A stretch of DNA of 9,532 nt from Thermodesulfobacteriales bacterium. GTDB taxonomy: Bacteria > Desulfobacterota > Thermodesulfobacteria > Thermodesulfobacteriales > Thermodesulfatatoraceae. Positions 1-8,745 of this stretch are shown in pieces. Every line of letters starts with the position of its first letter. Position 1 is the first letter of the stretch. The notes beneath the pieces were generated by a model. It was not told the DNA's origin and made no database searches. It saw nothing but the letters and a program-made list of their open reading frames with translations. Position numbers and translations under genes: made by a program. The stretch covers positions 1 through 9,532 of the forward strand of contig JALSPN010000176.1 of the NCBI GenBank assembly GCA_026985945.1, given 5' to 3'.

Positions 1-1
1 G

Positions 2-370
2 GGCTTAAAAGAGCCGAGGGCCCGGGTGCTCATCATGGAGCGCTGGGAGGAATTTGTGCGGGATCCTGAAGGCTTCAAAAAGAAATTTAAGGCTGAAACC
101 GAGGCCCTGGTGGCCCGGATCGTTGAGGCCAGAGAGAGGCTTGCGGAGGTAAAACTTCCGGAAGAGATGCTTTACGCCATTGCCAAAAAGACCATAACAC
201 TTGGGGTTGACGGGCACCGGGCCGATCTTACCATGGCCCGTGTGGCCAGGGCGCACGCGGCCTTTTCTGGAAGGAGCGAGGTTACCGAAGAGGATCTTCA
301 GGTGGCCGAGCGCCTGGCCCTCCCTCATCGCCTGCGCCGCAGACCCTTTGACGAAATAGGTTTGCAATGA
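2..370 (+). CDS. ChlI/BchI-family AAA+ ATPase (magnesium/cobalt chelatase-type), C-terminal part; 5' end outside window
   Basis: The reading frame is open from base 2, so the gene begins before the window; a GTG at 26 lies inside the frame and is not taken as the start. What remains (about 122 residues, ending at TGA 368-370) is the helical lid of a ChlI/BchI-type AAA+ ATPase. It carries the run VDGHRADL followed by an ARVARAHAAFSGR-like helix, then VTEEDL and the closing LPHRLRRRPFDE, which match the known C-terminal signature of chelatase I subunits. Such subunits use ATP to drive metal insertion into a tetrapyrrole with a D subunit and a large CobN/ChlH subunit. In non-photosynthetic anaerobes they are usually tied to cobaltochelatase and corrinoid synthesis, but that role is inference here because no partner gene is visible. 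The Walker A and B motifs lie upstream of the window and cannot be checked. The gene converges on queC with 22 bp between stops. Confidence 0.8.
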   Translation, partial: GLKEPRARVLIMERWEEFVRDPEGFKKKFKAETEALVARIVEARERLAEVKLPEEMLYAIAKKTITLGVDGHRADLTMARVARAHAAFSGRSEVTEEDLQVAERLALPHRLRRRPFDEIGLQ

Positions 371-392
371 TTGTTTTGGAGATCAGGCGGGA

Positions 393-1060
393 TTATTCGT
401 AAGGGATGGGGTCTTTGAGGCCGGCTTCTTTGAACCCTTTGAGGCGTAAAAGGCAGGATTCACAACGCCCGCAGGCAATATCCTCGCGCTGATAACAGGA
501 CCAGGTCAGGTGAAGAGGGGCTCCGAGCTGAGCCCCGAGCTTTACGATCTCGGCTTTGGAAAGATTAATGAGGGGAGTTTCGATACGAAGCTCGGTTTCC
601 GGACGGGTCCCTTCGGCAATGACCCTATTGTAAGCCTCAAAGAAAGAGACGCGGCAATCCGGATAGCCCGAAAAATCTACCTGGCTGGCCCCGATAAAGA
701 TGCGCTTCGCGCCCAGGACCTCGCCCCAGGAGACGGCGATGGCCAGAAAATGGGCGTTCCGGAAGGGAACATAGGTTATGGGGATCTGGTCTGTCGATAT
801 TTCACCCTCAGGCACTTTAATTGATTCGTCTGTAAGGGCAGAGCCGCCTATCTCTCTGAGGGCCGGAACCTCTGTTACCAGGCGGTATTTTACCCGGTAA
901 AAGTCTGCGATTTCCTGGAAGGCTTTGAGTTCGCGAGCTTCAGTGCGTTGGCCGTAATTGACATGCAGGAAGGCGAGCTCAAATTCCCGGGCTGCAACCG
1001 CAGCCGCAACACAGGAATCAAGCCCGCCGCTTACCAGACAGACCGCAAGGGGCCTTTTCA

Positions 1061-1061
<1 letters not shown>
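393..1061 (-). CDS. queC: 7-cyano-7-deazaguanine synthase (preQ0 synthase) QueC
   Basis: This 222-residue protein has the full QueC layout. QueC converts 7-carboxy-7-deazaguanine to preQ0 in the cytoplasm using ATP and ammonia, a step toward queuosine in tRNA and other 7-deazaguanines. The N-terminal PP-loop SGGLDS is at residues 11-16, HVNYGQR follows near 33-39, and YVPFRN appears mid-protein. The C-terminal zinc site is complete, with C189, C197, C200 and C203 in the pattern Cx7CxxCxxC. Length is normal for the family. The ATG at 1061-1059 overlaps the ahcY stop as TGATG, so translation is probably coupled to ahcY; a GGGAG element sits about ten bases upstream inside the end of ahcY. It is the last gene of the minus-strand unit. 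The rest of the preQ0 pathway (queD, queE, folE) is not in the window. The stop is TAA at 395-393. I see no missing residue or break. Confidence 0.96.
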
Positions 1062-3500
<2,439 letters not shown>

Positions 3501-3536
3501 TTGGCTCCCCCTTTAAAAAATCTTTGTGTGCGCTAA

Positions 3537-4430
3537 CTAACCAGGTATAAGAAAGGTGTCAACCTTGGAAAGCGTTTTTTTATAACGTTGTCGGCGTAAA
3601 GCTTCGAGAAGTAAAGGCTCTTTTCCCATAAATTCAGCCCCGCTTATTACTTTCGTCCCCCGGCGCGCGCCCATCTCAAAAATGGGCTCAGCCCATTTGT
3701 GCCAGCTAAGGTCTCGCAGGAGATGATGATCAAGGATCAAAAAGTTCGGGCGCAAATCGTCTATTAACCGGATGAGATTTTTGCGGGCCAGATCGGCGGC
3801 TTCTAACCCGAAACGTGGCCCCAGATAGGTTCCCGGGCCATCGAGAAAGATTATTTCCGGCTCCTGCTGGTAGAAAAAATGAAGCGCTTCTTTTTGAACC
3901 GGACCAGAAACATCAGAAGTATGAAGAAAAGTGTTTTTTCCTTCTCTTACGGCCACCGAGACCACTGCTCCGAAACGGGGTTGCGGGCCGTGAGAAAGGG
4001 GGGCCGAAAAGACGATTTCGGTTTCTCCGAAAAACTCCCGCCGGCCTTCAGCTACCTCCCAGAGTATGCCGTGAGAGGAAAATCTCTTCAAAAGCTCTCG
4101 GGCCCGCTTGGCCTGGTTGCGATTAATATTGGAGTGCGGGTCTTTGAGAAAGATTTTTTTGCCACGGAAGTCCGGAGCCCATTCAGGATCATAGTGGTCG
4201 TAATGATAGTGGGTAATGACTGCCATCTGAGCTTCTTCTTTGAGGACTTTTCGAATTTTTTCCTTCAAAAATCGCAGTCGTTTCCATTCTACTTCGTCAG
4301 GGGGGAGGCCATAGCGCTTGGGCCCCAGAGCAGCTCCCGGATCGATGAAGATGGCGAGATCCTTGGTGCGCACCAGTACCGCCATGGAACGAACCCCTAG
4401 ACTTTCTGCTGCCAGTATCCGGATTTCCAT
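3537..4430 (-). CDS. UPF0282-type metallo-beta-lactamase-fold protein, function unknown
   Basis: Read from the ATG at 4430 this gives 297 residues opening MEIRILAAESLGVRSMA, then IDPGAALGPKRYGLPP at 29-44. I recognise this pattern from UPF0282 proteins, which are mainly archaeal. The metal-binding motif THYHYDH is at 73-79 (His74, His76, Asp78, His79). Likely further ligands are His147 in SHG, Asp173 in HTSDVSG, and the His235-His236 pair in ILDHH. That completes a dinuclear-site metallo-hydrolase. Substrate is unknown; metallo-beta-lactamase folds include nucleases, thioesterases and lactonases. No signal peptide is visible, so it should be cytoplasmic. The frame runs open to 4538, but that extension would read through tRNA-Glu and lacks family similarity, so I reject it. 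The chosen start has no Shine-Dalgarno element; the bases before it are pyrimidine-rich (CCTCCC directly before ATG). It begins 28 nt after the tRNA-Glu CCA and ends 36 nt before metK. Confidence 0.85.
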   Translation of the reverse strand: MEIRILAAESLGVRSMAVLVRTKDLAIFIDPGAALGPKRYGLPPDEVEWKRLRFLKEKIRKVLKEEAQMAVITHYHYDHYDPEWAPDFRGKKIFLKDPHSNINRNQAKRARELLKRFSSHGILWEVAEGRREFFGETEIVFSAPLSHGPQPRFGAVVSVAVREGKNTFLHTSDVSGPVQKEALHFFYQQEPEIIFLDGPGTYLGPRFGLEAADLARKNLIRLIDDLRPNFLILDHHLLRDLSWHKWAEPIFEMGARRGTKVISGAEFMGKEPLLLEALRRQRYKKTLSKVDTFLIPG

Positions 4431-4458
4431 GGGAGGTTTGAGGGAGAGGATTAAAAAT

Positions 4459-4536
4459 TGGCGTCCCCGAGGGGATTTGAACCCCTGTTGCCGGCGTGAA
4501 AGGCCGGTGTCCTGGACCTGGCTAGACGACGGGGAC
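4459..4536 (-). tRNA. tRNA-Glu (UUC anticodon)
   Basis: The minus strand folds as a full cloverleaf. The acceptor stem pairs GTCCCCG with CGGGGAC, followed by discriminator G and an encoded CCA (4461-4459). The D arm begins TCGTCTAG. The anticodon stem CCGGC/GCCGG encloses loop CTTTCAC with anticodon TTC (genomic 4500-4498). The T arm is AGGGG-TTCAAAT-CCCCT. The features fit bacterial tRNA-Glu. It lies 12 nt behind tRNA-Lys on the same strand. No terminator separates it from the protein gene that starts 28 nt later, so its 3' processing should also define the 5' end of the downstream mRNA. Confidence 0.96.
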
Positions 4537-4548
4537 ACCTTTTTAAAC

Positions 4549-4624
4549 TGGTGGGTCGGGCAGGACTCGAACCTGCGACTCTCGGCTTAAAAGGCCGATA
4601 CTCTACCAACTGAGTTACCGACCC
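4549..4624 (-). tRNA. tRNA-Lys (UUU anticodon)
   Basis: The minus strand gives a 76-nt cloverleaf. Acceptor stem GGGTCGG pairs with CCGACCC, with discriminator A and encoded CCA (4551-4549). The D loop is AACTCAGTTGGTAGAGT. Anticodon stem TCGGC/GCCGA encloses loop CTTTTAA with anticodon TTT. The T arm is GCAGG-TTCGAGT-CCTGC. It matches bacterial tRNA-Lys. Its 5' end lies about ten bases after the -10 box of the promoter on the same strand, so it is the first product of the minus-strand transcript. Confidence 0.96.
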
Positions 4625-4634
4625 AGCGCCAGTA

Positions 4635-4663
4635 AAAATAACGGCAAGCACAGGGGCTGTCAA
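4635..4663 (-). promoter_or_regulatory. Sigma-70-type promoter of the tRNA-Lys/tRNA-Glu/UPF0282/metK/ahcY/queC unit
   Basis: On the minus strand the -35 box TTGACA (4663-4658) is a perfect consensus. It is followed by exactly 17 bases and a -10 box TATTTT (4640-4635), with tRNA-Lys beginning about ten bases later at 4624. Spacing, boxes and position all fit a strong housekeeping promoter for stable RNA. No second promoter is evident in the short gaps before metK (36 nt) or ahcY (25 nt), so this one may drive the whole unit; that last point is inference. Confidence 0.85.
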
Positions 4664-4710
4664 GACGAATTTCCGGCCAATTTTGATTTCTGCTTATTCC
4701 TCTGACCTGA

Positions 4711-4783
4711 AAGGGGAGGACAGGGTGGGGTTTAACACTCTGTCCAGCCTCCACCCTTTCCCCTGCCCCTCCTACTAGGGAGG
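4711..4783. other. G-rich/C-rich foldback, possible structured leader
   Basis: GGGTGG at 4723-4728 pairs with CCACCC at 4751-4756. The helix extends imperfectly through GGA (4718-4720) with TCC and GGGG (4713-4716) with a C-run at 4761-4769. An alternative pairs GGACAG (4718-4723) with CTGTCC (4740-4745), and CCTCC (4768-4772) can pair with GGAGG (4779-4783). The pairings are mutually exclusive, as in attenuators, but the region could also just be strand-skewed sequence. There is no T-run after either hairpin, so it is not a standard terminator. Strand of action and transcription are unknown. Confidence 0.35.
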
Positions 4784-4899
4784 ATTAACCGGGAATTTGG
4801 TTGTTTAAAAAATTCAATTTTGCCGCAAAAATCTACCTGGAAAAAATCTCTTAAGGACTTATTTATTTTTTCCGATTTTTTCCCTTTGAGGATTTATTA

Positions 4900-4920
4900 A
4901 TGAGAGCATTAAAGGTCTGA
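4900..4920 (+). other. Possible six-codon leader ORF (MRALKV)
   Basis: An ATG at 4900 is preceded by GAGGA (4888-4892) at a seven-base spacing and reads six codons, MRALKV, before TGA at 4918-4920. The strong dyad starts six bases after this stop. Such a short ORF can occur by chance in AT-rich DNA. It is recorded because the ribosome-binding spacing is good and a hairpin follows at once, an arrangement seen in leader-peptide control. No runs of a single amino acid point to a particular signal. Confidence 0.25.
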
Positions 4921-4926
4921 ATCATA

Positions 4927-4969
4927 GGATCCGTTCCTATTTTTCGTAACGAAAAATGGGAACGGATCC
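4927..4969. repeat. 43-bp near-perfect inverted repeat (20-bp arms, 3-base centre)
   Basis: The left arm (4927-4946) starts GGATCCGTTCC and ends ATTTTTCG; the right arm (4950-4969) is its reverse complement except for one position (T4938 opposite G4958). The centre is TAA. In a plus-strand RNA the odd position forms a U-G pair, so all 20 positions can pair; in a minus-strand RNA it is an A-C mismatch. No T-run follows on either strand, so it is not an ordinary intrinsic terminator. It lies 66 bp before the kinase TTG start. It may be an operator dyad, a leader hairpin or a small repeat element. Confidence 0.9.
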
Positions 4970-5011
4970 CAAAGAAACAATGTTACCTAAAAAATGCTCC
5001 CAGTAATAAAT

Positions 5012-5017
5012 AGGAGG
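5012..5017 (+). promoter_or_regulatory. Strong ribosome binding site AGGAGG, unusually placed for the kinase start
   Basis: AGGAGG is the best Shine-Dalgarno match in front of the kinase, but the first canonical start in the kinase frame (TTG at 5036) is 18 bases downstream, roughly twice the usual spacing. An in-frame ATC at 5027 sits at the ideal nine-base spacing. A TAA at 5021-5023 closes the frame just before it, so no earlier start can be used. The true initiation codon is therefore undecided. Confidence 0.6.
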
Positions 5018-5035
5018 ATATAACAAATCGGCCCG

Positions 5036-6841
5036 TTGTTTTACAGTATCGGAAGAAGGGTTCTTTTCCTGGCTTTTCTCTTTGGACTAACGGGGATTTT
5101 ATATACGGGTTTTCTTTCCTGGAGCATAATCCGCACGGAAGTTATCAAAGAGGCTTCTTTCAGACTCAGGATTGCGGCTTCAGACCTGAATCTTCTGGTT
5201 CGGGATTTACATTTCGAATACCATTTAAACCGTTTAACTTCTCCCTCTAGAGACACCGAGCTTTATCTCCTCCAACAGGAAAAACTGATTGCGGCTGTAA
5301 AAGAGAAAGCTAGAGAAGCAGGTCTTCTTTATCTGGTTGAGGACAAAAACGGGAGAGTGATTAGTGGTTCTGAGAGAGATTTAGCCCGTTTTCGCGCGTT
5401 GATTTTAAAAGAAAATCTGGTGGAAGTTCCAGATCTTTCTCTGGTAATTCACCTGGGCATTCCCAAAGAAGCATTACAAAAAACACTCCGCAAAGCGCTC
5501 GTCTATTATGCTTTTGCAGTTTTTCTGGGCATCCTCATTATCGTGGCTTTAGGATATATGGCTTATCGTCTCTGGATTCGTAGGCCACTTTCCCGAGTAA
5601 TGGAAGCCCTGGAAGGTAACAAAGAGCTCCGATTTTGCGGAATAAAGGAAATTGACCTTCTGGTAAAGAGTATCAAGGAGGCTTTGAAGCGAGAAAAGGA
5701 GCTGGTGAAAAGGCTTTCTTTCACAGAAAAGATGAGTGCTTTGGGGGTTTTGGCTGGAGGATATGCTCACGAGTTTAATAATCTGCTCCAGATAATTACG
5801 GCCGGGCTCGATCTTTCGGAGCGTTTCATCAAGGAAGGGAAACAGGAGAAGGCTTTACAATTTCTGGAACGAGCCAGAAAGGCGGCTTTAAAGGGTAAAG
5901 AAATCTCTACCCGCATTTTAGGCCTTGTGCGCCGCAAGCCCTCTGCCGAGGGATTCTTTCTGGGAAAACTTATCCAACAGACCATAGAGTCGTTAAGAAG
6001 CGGACTCCCCAAGCACATTAAGCTTTTTGCAGAAAAAACGCCGGAAGAATTTTATACTCCCCTTTCAGAAGAAGAATGGCAGGAAATTCTGCTCAATCTC
6101 ATTCTTAATGCCAGGGATGCTATTGAAGTCCGGGGAGTAGAAGAGGGGATCATCCGAGTGCGGATAGTGCAGAAGGAAGGGCTGGTAGGAGTGGAGGTGG
6201 AGGATAACGGCTGTGGAATTCCGGAAGAGATTCGCTCTCGCATTTTTGAACCTTTTTTTACCACGAAGGATTTCGGCAAAGGGACCGGGCTGGGGCTTTA
6301 CCTGATCCATCGTCTGGTTACGGGGGCCGGAGGTCGGGTGGAGGTGGAAAGCACACCGGGGAAGGGAACGGTGGTAAGAGTTCTGGTGCCCCGGGCCAAA
6401 GCCCCCCGGGATACTTCTGGCAGAGAGGAGCCCCGCAAGTCTTCTCCTTCCGCTTCCGTTCCTTCACCGCAAGGGCTGCGGATCCTGGTGGTGGACGACG
6501 AGCAGGACCTGCGGGAAACCCTCAGGGAACTTCTACGCCTCTGGGGCTACAAAAGCCAGGAGGCGGCCTCTGTGGAGGAGGCCTTTAAAAAAATACAGAA
6601 GGAAAGCTACGATCTTCTTCTGGTAGATCTCTTTATGCCCGGAAAGAACGGGCTCCAGCTGATCAAGTCCCTTCCACGGGAATTTTCCGGGGTGGTGGTG
6701 TTGATGACCGGATTTGCCGGAGAACTTGAGGGAGAAGTTCAGGATCTTCTTCGCCGCGGGCGCATTCGGAGCCTCCTGCGCAAGCCTTTTTCCTCTGAGG
6801 AGGTAAAAAAGGTTCTTGAGGAGGTATTGTCGTGCGGATAG
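5036..6841 (+). CDS. Membrane-bound hybrid sensor histidine kinase with C-terminal receiver domain
   Basis: The protein has about 601 residues from TTG 5036. It begins with a membrane segment (about 8-30), then a roughly 120-residue region likely to lie in the periplasm and sense a ligand, then a second membrane helix (about 155-176). A short HAMP-like linker leads to a HisKA domain with H-box AHEFNN, phospho-acceptor His245. The HATPase_c domain follows: [10 protein letters not shown] (N box), [11 protein letters not shown] (G1), FEPFFTTK (F box) and [10 protein letters not shown] (G2). A Ser/Pro/Arg-rich linker (about 452-480) connects to a receiver with Asp487-Asp488, phospho-acceptor Asp531, Thr558 and Lys583, all intact. 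No PAS, Hpt or DNA-binding domain is present, so output must go through another protein or the receiver modulates the kinase itself. HEFNN is typical of NtrB-like kinases. Its last bases overlap the TonB receptor start, so it probably regulates, or is controlled with, that receptor. G+C content rises sharply along the gene. Confidence 0.9.
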   Translation: MFYSIGRRVLFLAFLFGLTGILYTGFLSWSIIRTEVIKEASFRLRIAASDLNLLVRDLHFEYHLNRLTSPSRDTELYLLQQEKLIAAVKEKAREAGLLYLVEDKNGRVISGSERDLARFRALILKENLVEVPDLSLVIHLGIPKEALQKTLRKALVYYAFAVFLGILIIVALGYMAYRLWIRRPLSRVMEALEGNKELRFCGIKEIDLLVKSIKEALKREKELVKRLSFTEKMSALGVLAGGYAHEFNNLLQIITAGLDLSERFIKEGKQEKALQFLERARKAALKGKEISTRILGLVRRKPSAEGFFLGKLIQQTIESLRSGLPKHIKLFAEKTPEEFYTPLSEEEWQEILLNLILNARDAIEVRGVEEGIIRVRIVQKEGLVGVEVEDNGCGIPEEIRSRIFEPFFTTKDFGKGTGLGLYLIHRLVTGAGGRVEVESTPGKGTVVRVLVPRAKAPRDTSGREEPRKSSPSASVPSPQGLRILVVDDEQDLRETLRELLRLWGYKSQEAASVEEAFKKIQKESYDLLLVDLFMPGKNGLQLIKSLPREFSGVVVLMTGFAGELEGEVQDLLRRGRIRSLLRKPFSSEEVKKVLEEVLSCG

Positions 6842-8745
6842 CCTTTTTCCTGGTCTTCCTCCTGGGGCTGGTGCAGGTCTCAGCGGCAGATTATTACGAA
6901 CTGGCCCTGCGAGAACTCCGGCTGGCCCGTGGGGCCTCCCTCTTTACCGAGCCGGTGGAGGAAACCCCCTGGATCACCACCGTGATCACCGAAGAGGAAA
7001 GGGCCCGTTTCGGCTGGCATAACCTGCGGGACCTTCTGGAATACCAGCCATCCTTTTATTCGGTGCAGGATGTGAACGAAAGGGTGGTGGCCCACCGGGG
7101 TATTTTCCGCACCATTACCTCCCACCTCCTCTTCCTGGAGGAGGGGGTAGATCTTTCCCTCCCCGGATTTCGGAACTTCGTCGCCGACGCCTCCTTCCCC
7201 CTTCTGGGGGTTTCTCGGGTGGAAATCGTGAGGGGGCCGGGGGCCAGTCTTTATGGGGACGCGGCCTTCACCGGCGTGGTTAATCTGGAGCGCAAGGACT
7301 GGCCTGAGAGACTGAGAGTGAGAAGCGGCCTGGGAGATTACGACCGGGAGGAAGGGGACCTGGCCTTCCGCCTGCACGGAAAGTCCTGGGGAGAACTTCG
7401 GGGTCTTTTCCACTACGCGGATCTAGAAGGTGAGGAATATCACGGCTCGGGCTACAGTCATCTCCTCCATCCCCGGCCTCGAAACTACGCCCTTTCCCTG
7501 CGCTGGAACCGGGGACCCTTTCTCCTTTCTTACTGGAGGCTGCTTTCCCGCTACGACACGCCTCGCTCTCAAAGGGGGCACCCTCTTTCTGATGAAGACC
7601 TTAAGCCCTTTGGCTCCCGAGAGAAGGTGCGACAGGATATTTTTCATCTTGAGGGCCATTTTCGCTTTAAGGGGCTTGAGTTTCGTTTCTCTCCCTACTT
7701 TCGCTACTTTAAAGTTGACACTCCTCAGGTAAAGAACACGCATGCGGAAGGAAACTTTACCGCCCTTAATATAGAACTTGAGGGTCGGGCCCTGGGAGTA
7801 AAGGGCTTTCTCCTCTGGCCTCACCGGCACGGGGAGTTTCTCCTAGGAGCCAAGTGGGAGACTGAGGATTACGAAAAGAACTTTATCGAGAGTTTTTCCG
7901 CTTCTGGATGGAGAAAGATGCATTATCCGGTCCGGGAGGAGGACAACTGGGCCCTTTTCGCCCAGGAAAAAAGAAAGATCAGGAGAAACATCTATTTCAA
8001 CCTGGGAATACGCTACGATCACTACGAAAGTTTTGGCGGAGAGTGGTCTCCTCGGGCGGCTCTGATCTGGAAGGTTTTTTCCGGGCTGACTTTCAAATTT
8101 ACTTACGGGGAGGCCTTCCAGGCCCCACCTTATCTTTATCGGCGGAAAAACCGCTTTGGTTATGGGGCTTCAAAGACCCTCAGGGCGGAGAGAGTCTCTA
8201 ATTATCAGGCCTCTATCCTCTATCGTCAGGGAAGATCTACCTCCTTTACCCTTACCGCCTATCTCTCCCACTTTAGAGACCTCCTGGTATATTCCTCCGC
8301 CATTCGGGCTTACGAAAACGCGGGACATCTGGACCTCTGGGGGCTCGAATTTGAGGCCCGACACCTGGGGGAGAGCTGGATGGGTTTCCTTAATTACACT
8401 CTTCAAAGTGTGAGTGAGGCGAAAAACCTGAGTCGGGTTTCTGGAAAGCGCCTTAATTATTTGCCCCGATGGATGGTTAAGGGTGGAATCAGTTTCAAGC
8501 TGAGCGCCAGGCCGGAGGTCTATCTTTCTCCCCAGTTTCGCCTTTACGGACGGGCTCCCACTCCCTCGGGTTGGCTTTCCCCTTACGCAGTCTGGGATCT
8601 AAATCTCCTTCTACGACAGAAGCCCTGGGAGATTTCCTTTAAGGTCGAAAACCTCTTCGACCATCATTACTTCCGTGGGGGCACCGTGCCTCCCTATCCC
8701 TGGCCGGGGCGCCTTTTTATGCTCAGGATAGGAGCCCGGTTTTGA
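6832..8745 (+). CDS. TonB-dependent outer-membrane receptor
   Basis: This 637-residue protein is exported: [18 protein letters not shown] is a signal peptide with likely cleavage after Ala18. The plug domain (about 43-157) contains TTVITEEE, LRDLLEYQPSF, and the hallmark VSRVEIVRGPGASLYGDAAFTGVVNL (128-152). The remaining roughly 480 residues alternate short polar loops and aromatic-rich strands as in a 22-strand barrel. The protein ends MLRIGARF with the terminal Phe expected for outer-membrane insertion. Energy would come from TonB-ExbB-ExbD, not seen here. The substrate (siderophore, corrinoid, metal chelate or sugar) cannot be read from the sequence. I see no clear TonB box, which is short and variable. 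The GTG start overlaps the kinase end by 10 bp and has GAGGAGGT seven bases upstream. Length is near the family norm. The stop TGA overlaps the next gene's TTG. Confidence 0.93.
   Translation: MRIAFFLVFLLGLVQVSAADYYELALRELRLARGASLFTEPVEETPWITTVITEEERARFGWHNLRDLLEYQPSFYSVQDVNERVVAHRGIFRTITSHLLFLEEGVDLSLPGFRNFVADASFPLLGVSRVEIVRGPGASLYGDAAFTGVVNLERKDWPERLRVRSGLGDYDREEGDLAFRLHGKSWGELRGLFHYADLEGEEYHGSGYSHLLHPRPRNYALSLRWNRGPFLLSYWRLLSRYDTPRSQRGHPLSDEDLKPFGSREKVRQDIFHLEGHFRFKGLEFRFSPYFRYFKVDTPQVKNTHAEGNFTALNIELEGRALGVKGFLLWPHRHGEFLLGAKWETEDYEKNFIESFSASGWRKMHYPVREEDNWALFAQEKRKIRRNIYFNLGIRYDHYESFGGEWSPRAALIWKVFSGLTFKFTYGEAFQAPPYLYRRKNRFGYGASKTLRAERVSNYQASILYRQGRSTSFTLTAYLSHFRDLLVYSSAIRAYENAGHLDLWGLEFEARHLGESWMGFLNYTLQSVSEAKNLSRVSGKRLNYLPRWMVKGGISFKLSARPEVYLSPQFRLYGRAPTPSGWLSPYAVWDLNLLLRQKPWEISFKVENLFDHHYFRGGTVPPYPWPGRLFMLRIGARF

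Larger units (their letters stand above)
4664..5035. other. Intergenic leader region between divergent units
   Basis: This stretch separates the tRNA promoter from the kinase gene. No ORF of useful length is visible on either strand. The left part (4709-4783) is strongly G-rich then C-rich and folds on itself. The right part (about 4785-5035) is AT-rich, with poly-A and poly-T tracts. These include a 10-bp inverted repeat of GGAAAAAATC (4839-4848 and 4874-4883), which is low complexity and may mean little. From 4900 there is a short ORF, then a strong dyad (4927-4969), then an AGGAGG at 5012-5017. No convincing plus-strand sigma-70 or sigma-54 promoter could be found by eye; the nearest sigma-70-like pair (TTGAGG at 4886, TAAAGG at 4910) is poor. 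I recognise no riboswitch class here. Confidence 0.6.

Noticed and set aside
365..395. Terminator between the convergent chelatase-type gene and queC
   Set aside because: The 22-bp gap has no GC-rich hairpin with a T-run on either strand; any stop of transcription must work another way.
510..824. 104-codon plus-strand frame opposite queC
   Set aside because: queC is complete and conserved on the other strand; no ribosome site or known domain supports this frame.
4431..4538. N-terminal extension of the UPF0282 frame up to 4538
   Set aside because: It would translate through tRNA-Glu, and the family-specific opening begins exactly at the ATG at 4430.
4451..4663. 70-codon minus-strand frame across both tRNAs and the promoter
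   Set aside because: It coincides with two complete cloverleaf tRNAs and the promoter; the protein has no recognisable feature.
4839..4883. 10-bp inverted repeat GGAAAAAATC/GATTTTTTCC as a regulatory hairpin
   Set aside because: It is made of A and T tracts in low-complexity DNA, and a second TTTTTTCC copy next to it shows such matches arise easily here.
4886..4915. Plus-strand sigma-70 promoter (TTGAGG ... TAAAGG) for the kinase
   Set aside because: The -10 box is poor and the 18-base spacing is not ideal; not strong enough to annotate.
4927..4969. Intrinsic terminator reading of the strong dyad
   Set aside because: Neither strand has a T-run after the hairpin, and on the plus strand it would stop transcription into the kinase leader.
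4664..5035. Cobalamin or other known riboswitch, or a CRISPR array, in the leader region
   Set aside because: No GCCACTG box or other known riboswitch core was seen, and there are no regularly spaced direct repeats.
7423..7830. 135-codon minus-strand frame inside the TonB receptor
   Set aside because: It is antisense to the barrel-coding region with low-complexity basic composition; it appears to be a by-product of G+C-rich codons.
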